Positions 1 to 8,909 of a stretch of DNA of 64,000 bases are shown here, one piece after another. Made by a program: the position numbers and the translations under genes. Under the pieces are notes generated by a model. It had not been told where the DNA came from. It ran no database searches and saw only the letters and a program-made list of their open reading frames with translations. This DNA is from DATAEE01 sp963725145 (GTDB taxonomy: Bacteria; Acidobacteriota; Vicinamibacteria; Vicinamibacterales; 2-12-FULL-66-21): contig CAVRXL010000012.1 in the NCBI GenBank assembly GCA_963725145.1, positions 434,001-498,000 on the forward strand, written 5' to 3'. The stretch's first letter is position 1; every line of letters begins with the position of its first letter.

Positions 1-2
1 GC

Positions 3-1514
3 GCAGCGAATCCCCAGATGTTCGCTGCCGACCGCGCTATTCCAGGCAACGGACCGCTCGGCGGCACGGTTCCGGCTGTCGTGGATGCCGCCGCGCTTGC
101 GTTAGCACGGTACGGAACGCGTTCTCTGTCCGATGTCCTCGCCCCGGCTATCGAGCTGGCCGATGGCTTTCCGATGTACGAGTTCCTCCGCGGATATCTC
201 GAGAGCGAGCGGAAAGGGTCGGAGCCATACGCCTGGACGATGCGGACCTACTATCCGGACGGGCGGGTGACGCCGACCGGTGAAATGTTCCGGCAGCCTA
301 ACCTTGCTCGGACGCTCCGTGCGCTTGCCGACGCAGAGCGCACAGCAGCCTCCGGTGGTGCGAACCGGGAACAGGCGATTCGAGCGGGGCGCGATGCCTT
401 TTACAAGAGCGACATTGCGCGTCGAATCGCGGCCGCCACGAAAGAGGCGGGCGGCGTTCTGACCGAGGAGGACCTGGCCTCCTACCAGGGGAAAATCGAA
501 AAGCCGCTATCGGTCAGCTACCGTGGCTATCAGGTGTTCAAGGCCGGTCCGTGGAATCAGGGGCCGGTCCTGCTGCAGACGCTCGCGCTCCTCGAGGGTT
601 TCAACCTGGGTGCGATGGGCGCCGGATCTCCCGACGCCGTCCATACGATCGTCGAAGCCGTCAAGCTCGCCTACGCCGATCGCGACAAGTACTACGGCGA
701 CCCGGACTTCGTGCAGGTGCCGATGGCCGGCCTTCTGTCCACGCCGTACACGACCTCACGCCGCGCCTTGATCGACCCTGCGCGTGCCAGCCTCGAGCAA
801 CGGCCCGGGCGCCCGGAAGGAATAACGGGAACGGAACCGCTGCACTCGGCCTCGAGCGTTCAGCCTTCGGTCACGGCAGACGCGAGAGGTGAAGCATCAG
901 AGGCATCAGAGGCAGATCGGGAGACTGGCGACACCACGTCGGTCCAGGCCGTCGACGCCGCGGGGAATCTGTTTTCAGCGACGCCCAGCTCGGGCTGGCT
1001 GCTTGGCGGCGCGTTCATCGCCGGCGACACCGGCGTGCCCATGAGCAACCGCATGCAGGCGTTTCGGCTGGACCCCGGAAGTCCCAACGTCCTCGCGGGG
1101 GGCAAGCGGCCGCGGACGACGCTCACGCCGACGGTCGTCATGAAGGACGGCCGGCCGTTTCTCGCGATCGGCACACCCGGTGGGGACAGTCAGGACCAGC
1201 AGATCCTGCTCGTGCTCCTCCAGATGATCGACTTCGGCCGGGATCTGCAGGCGGCGATCGAGGCGCCGCGGGTCAATTCATTGCATCCGGAGAGCTCGTT
1301 CGACGAGCATCGCGCCCAGCCTGGCGTCCTGGAGGTCGAAGGTACGCTCGGCGCGCCTGTCATCGAAGAGCTGAAGCGACGCGGGCACCAGATTCGCCCT
1401 CGTCCCGCCTACGGCATCTCGACCGGGATCGTGGCAGTCGGCATCGACCCGGCGACCGGCGTGTTGCGTGGCGGCGCCGACCCGCGCCGCGAGCGCTACG
1501 TCGTCGCCTGGTAG
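3..1514 (+). CDS. ggt: Gamma-glutamyltransferase, 5' end missing
   Basis: N-terminal nucleophile hydrolase that moves or hydrolyses gamma-glutamyl groups of glutathione and related peptides; family members are usually exported and self-cleave into two subunits. The frame is open to the left edge, so the signal peptide and the first part of the large subunit are lost. The maturation site is visible: GDTTS followed by VQAVDAAGN, with the Thr codon at 933-935 as expected nucleophile. Downstream are the family's GKRPRTTLTPTVV segment, the glycine-rich GTPGGDSQDQ loop and the GGADPRR terminus. A Ser/Glu/Ala-rich linker of about 35 residues precedes the cleavage site. The next gene starts 5 bases after the stop, so the two are probably co-transcribed. 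The assignment is strong; the substrate is not determined. Confidence 0.93.
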   Translation, partial: AANPQMFAADRAIPGNGPLGGTVPAVVDAAALALARYGTRSLSDVLAPAIELADGFPMYEFLRGYLESERKGSEPYAWTMRTYYPDGRVTPTGEMFRQPNLARTLRALADAERTAASGGANREQAIRAGRDAFYKSDIARRIAAATKEAGGVLTEEDLASYQGKIEKPLSVSYRGYQVFKAGPWNQGPVLLQTLALLEGFNLGAMGAGSPDAVHTIVEAVKLAYADRDKYYGDPDFVQVPMAGLLSTPYTTSRRALIDPARASLEQRPGRPEGITGTEPLHSASSVQPSVTADARGEASEASEADRETGDTTSVQAVDAAGNLFSATPSSGWLLGGAFIAGDTGVPMSNRMQAFRLDPGSPNVLAGGKRPRTTLTPTVVMKDGRPFLAIGTPGGDSQDQQILLVLLQMIDFGRDLQAAIEAPRVNSLHPESSFDEHRAQPGVLEVEGTLGAPVIEELKRRGHQIRPRPAYGISTGIVAVGIDPATGVLRGGADPRRERYVVAW

Positions 1515-1518
1515 CTGC

Positions 1519-2829
1519 ATGCACATCCCGTTCGTCAAGCGCACGCTCTCCAACGGCCTCGACGTCATCGTCCATGAAGATCGCGGTTGTCCGATCGTGG
1601 CGCTGAGCGTGTGGTATCACGTCGGATCGAAGAACGAAGTCCCCGGCCGCACCGGCTTCGCACACCTGTTCGAGCACCTGATGTTCGAGGGGTCCGAGCA
1701 CCATGACCACGGCTACTTCCAGCCGTTACAGGAGGCTGGGGCGTCGCTGAACGGTTCCACGAACGCGGATCGGACCAACTACTGGGAAGTCGTCCCGTCG
1801 AATGCCGTCGATCGCGCCCTCTGGATGGAGTCCGACCGCATGGGCTACCTCCTGCCAGCCCTGACCGATGCCAAGTTCGCGAACCAGCGCGACGTCGTGC
1901 TGAACGAGCGCCGGCAGAACTACGAGAACCGGCCGTACGGGCTGTCGGGGATCGCGATCGTCGCCGCCCTGTTTCCACCGGATCATCCTTATCATTGGCT
2001 GACGATCGGGTCGGCTGACGATCTTCGCGCCGCGAGCATCGATGACGTACGCGAGTTCTTCCGCACGTACTATCACCCTGGGAACGCCTCGGTCGCGATC
2101 GCCGGCGATATCGATTCCGACCGAGCAATAGAGATGGCGGAACACTACTTCGGAGACATCAGCCGAGGGAGCCCAGTCGCGAAGATCGCCGCCGAAATGC
2201 CCGGTCCGCTCGCTGGCGAGGTCAGGCTCATCCTCGAGGATCGCGTGGAGTTGCCCCGCTTGTATCTGGCGTGGCACACGCCCGCCCTGTTCGCCGAGGG
2301 TGATGCCGAGATGGACCTGATCTCCGATCTCCTCACGCACGGGAAGACGTCGCGGCTGTATCGCACGCTGGTTTACGAGAAGCGCATAGCGACCGAGGTC
2401 GCCGCATCCCAGAATTCGCGGGAGATGTCTTCTTTCTTCCAGGTCGTCGCGACAGCCGCCCCGGGCCGGACGCTCGCCGAGCTCGACCACACCATCACGG
2501 AAGAGATCAATCGGCTGGCCTCGACCCTGCCAGAGCCGGACGAGATGGAGCGAGCGCTGGCGCAGTGCGAGGCGCTTTTTGTGCACCGGCTCCAGACGGT
2601 CGGAGGCTTCGGCGGCAAATCCGACCAGCTCAACGCCTACAACACCTTCCTGAACGATCCGGGCGGCTTTGCGCGCGATCTGGCGCGTTACCGGCAAGCG
2701 GACGCTGCAAAGATCCAGAATGCCGCGGAGCGCTACCTGAGTCAGGCACAGCGCGTCGCCCTGAGCGTCGTGCCGCATGGCCGTCGGACGCTCGCACTCG
2801 CAGACTCGGCGCCCGTGGCGGTGTCCTGA
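1519..2829 (+). CDS. M16 family zinc metalloprotease, catalytic member
   Basis: Insulinase/pitrilysin-type peptidase of about 436 residues, the usual single-clamshell length. The inverted zinc motif HLFEH lies at residues 49-53, and the third ligand is expected in the downstream LNERRQNYENRPYG segment. The start is ATG 1519, 5 bases after the previous stop; an upstream in-frame start would run inside ggt. No clear signal peptide is seen, unlike many relatives. It overlaps the next gene by one base (TGATG). The next gene encodes a second M16 protein without the zinc motif, so the two probably form the heterodimeric processing-peptidase-like complex known for this family. Substrate unknown. Confidence 0.92.
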   Translation: MHIPFVKRTLSNGLDVIVHEDRGCPIVALSVWYHVGSKNEVPGRTGFAHLFEHLMFEGSEHHDHGYFQPLQEAGASLNGSTNADRTNYWEVVPSNAVDRALWMESDRMGYLLPALTDAKFANQRDVVLNERRQNYENRPYGLSGIAIVAALFPPDHPYHWLTIGSADDLRAASIDDVREFFRTYYHPGNASVAIAGDIDSDRAIEMAEHYFGDISRGSPVAKIAAEMPGPLAGEVRLILEDRVELPRLYLAWHTPALFAEGDAEMDLISDLLTHGKTSRLYRTLVYEKRIATEVAASQNSREMSSFFQVVATAAPGRTLAELDHTITEEINRLASTLPEPDEMERALAQCEALFVHRLQTVGGFGGKSDQLNAYNTFLNDPGGFARDLARYRQADAAKIQNAAERYLSQAQRVALSVVPHGRRTLALADSAPVAVS

Positions 2830-4199
2830 TGCCAGCAGACCGGACGCGCCTCCCGTCGCTCGGTCCCGACCCGTCGTTCACATTCCCCGCGATCCGAAAA
2901 GCGACGCTCGCCAGCGGCCTTCGGTTCTGGACCGTCGAGCACCATGACGTGCCGCTCGTGGCGTTTCTCCTGCTGGTGCCGACCGGCGCCGCAGCCGATC
3001 CTCCCGACCGTCCCGGGCTTGCCGCGATGACCGGGGACATGCTGGACGAGGGCTGCGGCGACCGATCCGCGCTGGACGTTCACGATACGTTGGGACGGCT
3101 CGGCGCGCATTTCGACGTCGAAGTCGGATCGGACGCGACCCTGCTGAGCCTCACGACGCTCACGCGGTTCGCGGGCCAGGGGCTTGCCCTCGTCGCGGAC
3201 ATGGTGAGACGTCCCCGGCTGGAACGGAAAGAGTTCGACCGCGTGCGCGAGCTGCGACTCACGCGGCTGCTGCAGCTTCGCGATCTCGCGCCGGCCGTCG
3301 CCGAGCGCGCCTTCGCACAGCTCGTCTATCGGGAACATCCTTACGGTCACCTTCCGATCGGCACGGAAACCTCGTTGCGCGACATGGCGCTCGACGAGGT
3401 CGCTGGATTCCACGCCCGCTCCTTCGTTCCGGCGCGCGCCACGCTCATCGCGGTCGGCGACGCCTTGCACGAGGAGCTGGTCGACCATGCCGAGCGGGCG
3501 TTCGGCGGCTGGGCCACGCTCGACGACGTCCGAAACGGGGAAGCGGATCCTGCGTCGGCGGAGCCTCCCGCGACGCCTCCGGACCGCCTGGCGCTCGTGC
3601 ATCGCCCGGGTTCCGCGCAATCGGAGCTGCGGATCGGGCATGCCGCCGTTCCTCGCAGCACGCCCGACTACCACGCCCTCATCGTGCTGAACATGGTTCT
3701 CGGCGGCCAGTTCGTCAGCCGGATCAACCTCAACCTGCGCGAAGACAAGGGCTTCACGTACGGCGCACGGACGGCGTTCGACTTCCGCCGCGGCCGCGGA
3801 CCGTTCGTCCTCCAGGTGAGCGTGCAAACCGACGCGACCGCAGAGGCCATCAGCGAATCGCTCGCGGAGCTCGCGGCGATCCGCGACGCCAGACCGGCCT
3901 CCGCTGAGGAACTGGCACTCGCGCGCGCCGCGCTGACCCGCGGCTATCCTCGCGGCTTCGAGACCGCAGAGCAGGTGGCGCGCGCCGCGGCGCAACTCGC
4001 TCTCTACGGCCTTCCGGACGACTACTTCTCGCAGTTCGTGGCGCGGGTGTCGGCGGTCGATTCCTCCGACGTGACCCGAGTGGCGCGCGAGCACCTCGAT
4101 CCCGCGCGACTCCTCACCGTCGTCGTTGGAGACCGCGAGAAGATTGGCGCCTCGCTGGCGCGGCTGGACCTTGGCGCCTCGGAGCTGGCCGTCACCTAG
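2829..4199 (+). CDS. M16 family peptidase, non-catalytic partner
   Basis: About 456 residues with the M16 fold. Where the partner has HLFEH, this protein reads AMTGD in the same context (GLAAMTGDMLDEG against GFAHLFEHLMFEG), so all three zinc-site residues are replaced. It keeps the Arg/Tyr pair in NLREDKGFTYGA, which in heterodimeric M16 enzymes comes from the non-catalytic chain and contacts substrate. The ATG overlaps the previous stop by one base, indicating translational coupling and near 1:1 synthesis. It is best read as the substrate-binding half of a two-chain protease. Confidence 0.9.
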   Translation: MPADRTRLPSLGPDPSFTFPAIRKATLASGLRFWTVEHHDVPLVAFLLLVPTGAAADPPDRPGLAAMTGDMLDEGCGDRSALDVHDTLGRLGAHFDVEVGSDATLLSLTTLTRFAGQGLALVADMVRRPRLERKEFDRVRELRLTRLLQLRDLAPAVAERAFAQLVYREHPYGHLPIGTETSLRDMALDEVAGFHARSFVPARATLIAVGDALHEELVDHAERAFGGWATLDDVRNGEADPASAEPPATPPDRLALVHRPGSAQSELRIGHAAVPRSTPDYHALIVLNMVLGGQFVSRINLNLREDKGFTYGARTAFDFRRGRGPFVLQVSVQTDATAEAISESLAELAAIRDARPASAEELALARAALTRGYPRGFETAEQVARAAAQLALYGLPDDYFSQFVARVSAVDSSDVTRVAREHLDPARLLTVVVGDREKIGASLARLDLGASELAVT

Positions 4200-4216
4200 C
4201 GCTGCCAGCGCTCCGC

Positions 4217-5239
4217 ATGAAAGCGATTCGCTTCCACCAGCACGGGCCGATCGATGTGTTGCGTTATGAGGACGCACCAGATCCCTCGCCCGGGCCCAGC
4301 GAAGCACTGGTCCGCGTGCGCGCCTGCGCGCTGAACCATCTCGATCTTTGGGAGCGCCGCGGGCTCGAGAAGGTCAAGCTGCCGCTGCCGCACATCTCGG
4401 GCAGCGACGTAGCGGGGGAAGTCGTGTCGTCGGGGAACCTGGGTCTCCAGCCCGGCACGCGCGTGATGGTCCACCCGGGGCTCAGCTGCGGCACGTGCCT
4501 CGAATGCCTGGCAGGCACAGACAACAGGTGCGCCGCTTACGACGTGCTCGGCTATCGGTCGGACGGCGGGTACGCGGAATTGGTCAAAGTGCCGGCGGTC
4601 AATCTCATTCCGATTCCGGACCACATCCGGTTCGTCGAGGCGGCCGCGTTTCCGCTGACGTTCCTGACCGCCTTTCATATGCTGTTGGAAGTCGCGAGGC
4701 TGGCGCCCGGTGAGACCGTGCTCGTACTTGCCGCCGGGAGCGGCGTGGGGCAGGCGGCAATCCAGATCGCGAAGCTCGCCGGCGCCAGGGTTCTGGCCAC
4801 CGCGGGCGCGCCTGCGAAGCTCGAGCGGGCCAGGTCCCTCGGCGCGGATGCCGTGATCGATCACAAACGCCAGGACATCGCCGCTGAAGTCAAGAATCTG
4901 ACCGCTGGTCGAGGCGCCGACGTCGTGGTGGAACATGTCGGAGAGGCAACCTGGGAGGCGAGCGTGCGCAGCCTTGCGCGCGGCGGCCGACTGGTGACCT
5001 GTGGGGCGACAACCGGCCCGCGCGCCGGGATCGATCTCCGGGTGCTGTTCGCACGCCAGATCTCGCTTCGTGGCTCCTACATGGGGACGAAGCGGGAGCT
5101 GCGGCAGGCTGCATCCCTCTTTTTCGACGGCCGGCTGGCGCCGGCGCTGGACGAGGTGTTCCCGCTCGCCCGCGCGGCCGACGCGCAGCGGCGGCTCGAA
5201 GAGGGCCTCCATTTCGGCAAGGTTGTCCTGGAGGTGTAA
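4217..5239 (+). CDS. Zinc-binding alcohol dehydrogenase/quinone oxidoreductase family (MDR)
   Basis: Medium-chain dehydrogenase/reductase of 340 residues. It has a GroES-like N-terminal domain with LNHLDLWERRG, a structural-zinc-type Cys cluster (SCGTCLECLAGTDNRCA) and a Rossmann domain with AAGSGVGQAAIQIAKLAGA for NAD(P)H. It likely reduces or oxidises an alcohol, aldehyde or enone, but the substrate cannot be told from sequence. The gene lies 17 bases after the M16 pair on the same strand and may be in the same transcript, although function gives no reason for the link. Confidence 0.9.
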   Translation: MKAIRFHQHGPIDVLRYEDAPDPSPGPSEALVRVRACALNHLDLWERRGLEKVKLPLPHISGSDVAGEVVSSGNLGLQPGTRVMVHPGLSCGTCLECLAGTDNRCAAYDVLGYRSDGGYAELVKVPAVNLIPIPDHIRFVEAAAFPLTFLTAFHMLLEVARLAPGETVLVLAAGSGVGQAAIQIAKLAGARVLATAGAPAKLERARSLGADAVIDHKRQDIAAEVKNLTAGRGADVVVEHVGEATWEASVRSLARGGRLVTCGATTGPRAGIDLRVLFARQISLRGSYMGTKRELRQAASLFFDGRLAPALDEVFPLARAADAQRRLEEGLHFGKVVLEV

Positions 5240-5267
5240 CGGGCCGGCCTGCGTTACACTGTTCGCT

Positions 5268-5471
5268 ATGGGCCTGGCGCGCCTGAGCCTGGGCTTGTTC
5301 GGCGTGGTCGGTGTGATCGCCGCGGCGCTCGCCGGGGCGACGATCTGGCTGCTGGTGACCGATCCCGTGACCGTGGCAGATGCCGTGGCTGAAGGAAGGG
5401 TCTCACCACTCGTTCGCGAGCTCGCCGGCGTCCTCTACGACGCGTTCCAGGGTCTGCTGAAATACCTGTAG
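5268..5471 (+). CDS. Small membrane protein of unknown function
   Basis: A 67-residue ORF starting at ATG 5268. The N-terminal half is one hydrophobic helix (LGLFGVVGVIAAALAGATIW), followed by an amphipathic stretch and a hydrophobic C-terminus. It sits 28 bases after the dehydrogenase and ends 10 bases from the convergent hydrolase gene. A longer in-frame ORF begins inside the upstream gene but lacks support. I do not recognise a family. Coding character is supported by its fit into the gap and its membrane-protein composition. Confidence 0.6.
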   Translation: MGLARLSLGLFGVVGVIAAALAGATIWLLVTDPVTVADAVAEGRVSPLVRELAGVLYDAFQGLLKYL

Positions 5472-5480
5472 GCAGCCGTC

Positions 5481-6527
5481 TTACAGGTTCCTGCGAAGAA
5501 ACCGTATCAGCGCGAATCCGTCCATCCAGCTGAATGGCGCGATTCCGGTGCTGTAGTGTCCGCAGGGCAAGACCGTCAAGCTGTGAGGGATGCTTCGGCG
5601 CCGGAACTCGTCGACGAACATTCGCGACAGCGGAACCGGGAATGTGAGGTCGTAGCGCGCGTATACAAGGAGGATCCGCCGATCCCGCACGCGATCGAAG
5701 AACGGAAACGGGCTGATCGGCAGCCACGCGCGCCGCAGGCGCGCGAGGTCGATGCCGCCCTCCAGACCCTTTCGAACGTGCGTGGTCGAGAGTCCCTCCC
5801 AGACAACGTCGGCAAAGTAGGGCGAGATGTGGTTGAAGGCCGCCGCGCGGATCCGCGGCTCGTGCGCTGCCGTCAGCATCGCGAGGCAGGATCCGAGGCT
5901 GGTACCGATGATGCCGATTCGATCGTAGCCGCGCGAGGCGAGCCACGCGACCGCGCGCCGCGCATCCACCACCGCCTGCCGGCAGGCCTGTAGCGTGCGG
6001 CCCACGTTGGCGCTGACGATGTAATCGGCGCGGCGCAGCTCGGGCGGCATGCGGGCGTCGTGGTAGGGGAGGCTCAATCGGAGCGCGCTGACGCCGAACC
6101 GCGCCGCGAGACGCGCCAACCCCACGTGCCCTTCCGCGTCGGCGTTCCACTGCGGGAGGATCACGACCGCCCGGCGCGCGGTTCCGCGCGGTGACGGGGC
6201 GGCAGGGAAGTATCGCGCGTGGACCACGTTGTTGACCTTGTGTGGTGTGTCGATCACGCTGGGGAACGTAAGGCGATCGCCGCTCAGTTCGTAGTCGGAT
6301 GTCGGCGGCGCGGCGTAGAACCGATCTGTATCGGCCATCACGCCATCCACCCAGCGGTCGATGGCGTCGTACGTCACGCTGCCGGTCCGCCCGTTGGAGC
6401 CGGGCTCCTCAGCGGTGATCCGTAACTCCAGCCAGTCGAGCCCCCACTCGAATGCCCGGACGGTCCGATCGTCGTTGGAGACCGCGGCAAGCTTCCGCTC
6501 CCAGCGGTGGAAGGTCCGTCGAATCAC
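5481..6527 (-). CDS. Alpha/beta hydrolase family protein
   Basis: A 348-residue alpha/beta hydrolase with a complete visible triad: nucleophile elbow GTSLGS, an acid in YARYDLTFP, and a histidine in LPCGHYSTG. About 100 N-terminal residues precede the hydrolase core, and no signal peptide is seen, so it is probably cytoplasmic. The start overlaps the stop of the amidase gene by 4 bases (ATGA), making it the third gene of a minus-strand operon. It may act on an ester or amide in the same pathway as the amidase, but the substrate is unknown. Confidence 0.85.
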   Translation of the reverse strand: MIRRTFHRWERKLAAVSNDDRTVRAFEWGLDWLELRITAEEPGSNGRTGSVTYDAIDRWVDGVMADTDRFYAAPPTSDYELSGDRLTFPSVIDTPHKVNNVVHARYFPAAPSPRGTARRAVVILPQWNADAEGHVGLARLAARFGVSALRLSLPYHDARMPPELRRADYIVSANVGRTLQACRQAVVDARRAVAWLASRGYDRIGIIGTSLGSCLAMLTAAHEPRIRAAAFNHISPYFADVVWEGLSTTHVRKGLEGGIDLARLRRAWLPISPFPFFDRVRDRRILLVYARYDLTFPVPLSRMFVDEFRRRSIPHSLTVLPCGHYSTGIAPFSWMDGFALIRFLRRNL

Positions 6528-7876
6528 GAGGCGATCGGCTCCGTCGTGACGATGGGCTCCAGCAGCAGTGCCGATTCCAGCAACGCAGCCGTATCCATGC
6601 CAACCAGCTGCATGCCACCGGGAAGACCATCGGTCGTCGTGCCCATCGGGAGCGAGATAGCCGGGTGTCCTGTGAGATTGAAGAGTTGAGTGAGCCGCAG
6701 CATCGCTGAGCGGGTTGGCTCACGCGCTTCGCCCATCTGTACGGACTCGGCCCCGAGCGGCGGCGCGGGGATGGGCAGCGTTGGTAGCGCGAGCGCATCC
6801 ACGCCATCCAGCGCGCGGTCGACGCTCGCGCGCAGGCGATCGCGTGCCTGCTGCGCACGCACGTAGTCCTCGGCGAGCACGTAGCGGCCCATTTCGAGCC
6901 GCAAGCGGACCGCCGGCGCGTAGTCCTGGCCGCGGGAGTCCAGCAGCGGCGCGTGATAGGCCGCGGCATCTGCCAGGACGGTGTGGAGATAAACGGTGGC
7001 GACGAGATCGGCGTGAGGGACGTCGACGTCGCGCACCCGATGACCTCCGCGGCGCGCGCGCTCGATGGCCTCCGCGAAGAGCGCATCGATTTCGGGGTCG
7101 AGCCTGTCGAGGAAGTACCGGCGCGGCACGCCCAGCGTCAACGGCTCGGGGCGAGGCTGCCAGCCGTCCGGCTCTCGAGCGGCGCCGCGGAGCACGTCGA
7201 AGAGAATCCACGCGTCGCGGACCGATCGGACGAGCGGTCCCGCGTGATCCAGCGTGCGACTGAGCGGCACGACTCCTTCGCACGGGACCTCCCCGAAACG
7301 CGGCTTGAGTCCGACAACGCCGCACGCGCCCGCCGGTATGCGGATGGATCCGCCCGTATCGGTGCCGAGGGAGGCGAGCGCCATGCCGGTCGCGACCGAG
7401 ATCGCCGACCCGCCGCTGGAGCCGCCCGGCGACCGGGACGGATCGTGAGGATTGCGCGAGGGGCCGAACGCGGAATCCTCACTGGTCGTGCCGAACGCGA
7501 ACTCGTGAAGGTTGGTCTTGCCGACGATGATCGCGCCGGCGGCCCTGAGGCGCGCGACCGCCGGCGCGTCGGCGGCGGCGACGTGGCCGGCGCGGACCTT
7601 GGATGCCGCGGTCGTCGGGAGGCCCGCGATGTCGAAGAGATCTTTGACTGAGACGGGGATCCCGTGCAGCGGCCCGCGCCACCGTCCAGCAGCGGCGTCG
7701 CGGTCGGCGGCGTCCGCTTCGGCGCGCGCCAGGTCCCGGGTCACGGTGATGAATGCGTTCAGCTCACCGCCGCGCGCATCGATCGCGCGAAGGCAGGCCT
7801 CGACGAGATCCGACGCCCGGACGCGGCCACGCTTGACGAGCGGCGCGAGGTCAGCGATCGTCTCGGCGCCCGTCAT
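6524..7876 (-). CDS. Amidase signature family protein (GatA/AtzE-like)
   Basis: A 450-residue amidase with the full Ser-cisSer-Lys machinery: the lysine in PVSVKDLFD, the glycine/serine loop GGSSGGSA and the nucleophile region GTDTGGSIRIPA. It hydrolyses an amide to an acid and ammonia. GatA of the transamidosome is a close relative, but no gatB or gatC is nearby. A tiny overlapping gene directly upstream resembles the AtzG subunit that partners AtzE amidases, so an AtzE-type catabolic amidase is more likely than GatA. The next gene, an alpha/beta hydrolase, is coupled through a 4-base overlap. Confidence 0.9.
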   Translation of the reverse strand: MTGAETIADLAPLVKRGRVRASDLVEACLRAIDARGGELNAFITVTRDLARAEADAADRDAAAGRWRGPLHGIPVSVKDLFDIAGLPTTAASKVRAGHVAAADAPAVARLRAAGAIIVGKTNLHEFAFGTTSEDSAFGPSRNPHDPSRSPGGSSGGSAISVATGMALASLGTDTGGSIRIPAGACGVVGLKPRFGEVPCEGVVPLSRTLDHAGPLVRSVRDAWILFDVLRGAAREPDGWQPRPEPLTLGVPRRYFLDRLDPEIDALFAEAIERARRGGHRVRDVDVPHADLVATVYLHTVLADAAAYHAPLLDSRGQDYAPAVRLRLEMGRYVLAEDYVRAQQARDRLRASVDRALDGVDALALPTLPIPAPPLGAESVQMGEAREPTRSAMLRLTQLFNLTGHPAISLPMGTTTDGLPGGMQLVGMDTAALLESALLLEPIVTTEPIAS

Positions 7877-8012
7877 TCGAGTCCATCGCCTTCACGCCGG
7901 CGCGGAGCGCTCGCGTTGCCGCCGCGAGCGCCGCCAGCATCGGTTTCAGCTCGGGGAGGCCGCGTCGATCCGCATCGGCCTGCGCCGCGGCCAGCCATAC
8001 CTCAATGTCCAT
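7851..8012 (-). CDS. Small AtzG-like (DUF4089-type) amidase partner
   Basis: A 53-residue protein read from ATG at 8012; its 3' end overlaps the amidase start by 26 bases. The sequence is short, helical and leucine/alanine-rich, with GLPELKPMLAALAAATRALR. In layout this resembles the small AtzG subunits that sit before AtzE-type amidases and stabilise them (established for AtzE/AtzG). Similarity is judged by size, position and a helix pattern, not by a strong motif. A longer in-frame reading would start inside the adjacent GC-rich repeat and is less likely. Confidence 0.5.
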   Translation of the reverse strand: MDIEVWLAAAQADADRRGLPELKPMLAALAAATRALRAGVKAMDSNDGRRDDR

Positions 8013-8013
8013 A

Positions 8014-8109
8014 TTAAACCGGGGCTCCGCCCCGGACCCCGGCTCGGTCGCTCGCGGGGGCCCCACGCCCCGCGCCGCTCCCTCGCGGACGCGCTTTGCG
8101 CGTCGCCGT
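8014..8109. repeat. GC-rich dispersed intergenic repeat, copy 1
   Basis: About 95 bases rich in short palindromes (for example GGGGCTCCGCCCC). Its reverse complement matches 20508-20600 over almost its full length with only a few changes. It fills most of the gap between the outer-membrane-like gene ending at 8161 and the AtzG-like start at 8012. The AT-rich end touches the start codon of the small gene. No ORF, inverted terminal repeats or target duplications were seen. Confidence 0.85.
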
Positions 8110-8160
8110 CATGCAGCAACGAGAACAGAATTTCGTGAGGTGCCGCATGACGGTCTAGAA

Positions 8161-8883
8161 CTAGAAACTGACCTGGCCTCTCAGCACGATCGGCAGCGTC
8201 AGAAAGGAGTGTGACACCGGCGCGTCCAGCTCGTTCCTGGCGATCTTCACGGCGAGCACGACGCCGATCGGCCCCGAGGTCAGGCCCCCGCCCCCCTCGG
8301 CGAAGTAACGCGGGCCCCGGCCGAAGACGTCGCTGCTGATCCGGCCGAAGCCGCCCGCCACGAACGCGTAGCTGCCGAGGCCCCAGCCCGGCGCGCGATC
8401 GGCGACGTAGACGCCGATCGAAAGATCGAGCGACCGCGCGTCTTCGAGCAGGTACGACGACACGAGGGCGGGGCCGTCGATCCTCAACTCGATGCGCGGA
8501 ATATCTTCGGCGCTCACGCGCACGCCGAGCGTGGCACCTGACGCCATGCCGAACGGATACACGGTCAGACCGAAGCCCGACCCGGGACGCCGGAACTCGA
8601 TCACGTCAACTCTCGTGAGGCCGTCTCGGGATTCGTACTCGTATGCCTGGCGCTGCGCCTCTCCGACCTCGCGGCCGACCAGATCTTCGACGGGGTGGTC
8701 CCCGAAATGCAGCGGCTGCGTGCGCAGCCAGTCGAGGCTCACGGAAACCCATTGGCGCCTCACCGTCGGCTGAGGCTTCGGCGTTGGCGCCGGCTGTGCC
8801 TCCGCGCGCGCGGCCGGAGGCGCCAGAACGACCGCCGACAAGATCAAGATGAGGGAACTGACAGCTGAACCGCTGAGACGCAT
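8161..8883 (-). CDS. Predicted exported, outer-membrane beta-barrel-like protein
   Basis: A 240-residue protein with a clear Sec signal peptide (a hydrophobic run ending PPAARAEA) and a Pro-rich linker after cleavage. The rest alternates polar and hydrophobic residues, is rich in Gly and aromatics, and ends in Phe (RGQVSF), a common signature of outer-membrane barrels. I do not recognise the family. It is divergent from the dehydrogenase at 8910, with only 26 bases between the two starts, so promoters must overlap the coding ends. Function unknown. Confidence 0.65.
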   Translation of the reverse strand: MRLSGSAVSSLILILSAVVLAPPAARAEAQPAPTPKPQPTVRRQWVSVSLDWLRTQPLHFGDHPVEDLVGREVGEAQRQAYEYESRDGLTRVDVIEFRRPGSGFGLTVYPFGMASGATLGVRVSAEDIPRIELRIDGPALVSSYLLEDARSLDLSIGVYVADRAPGWGLGSYAFVAGGFGRISSDVFGRGPRYFAEGGGGLTSGPIGVVLAVKIARNELDAPVSHSFLTLPIVLRGQVSF

Positions 8884-8909
8884 GCCGAGGTAAGCTCTGA
8901 GGTTACCAC

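Noticed and set aside
6524..7876. Amidase as GatA of the Glu-tRNA(Gln) amidotransferase
   Set aside because: No gatB or gatC nearby, and a small AtzG-like ORF stands upstream.
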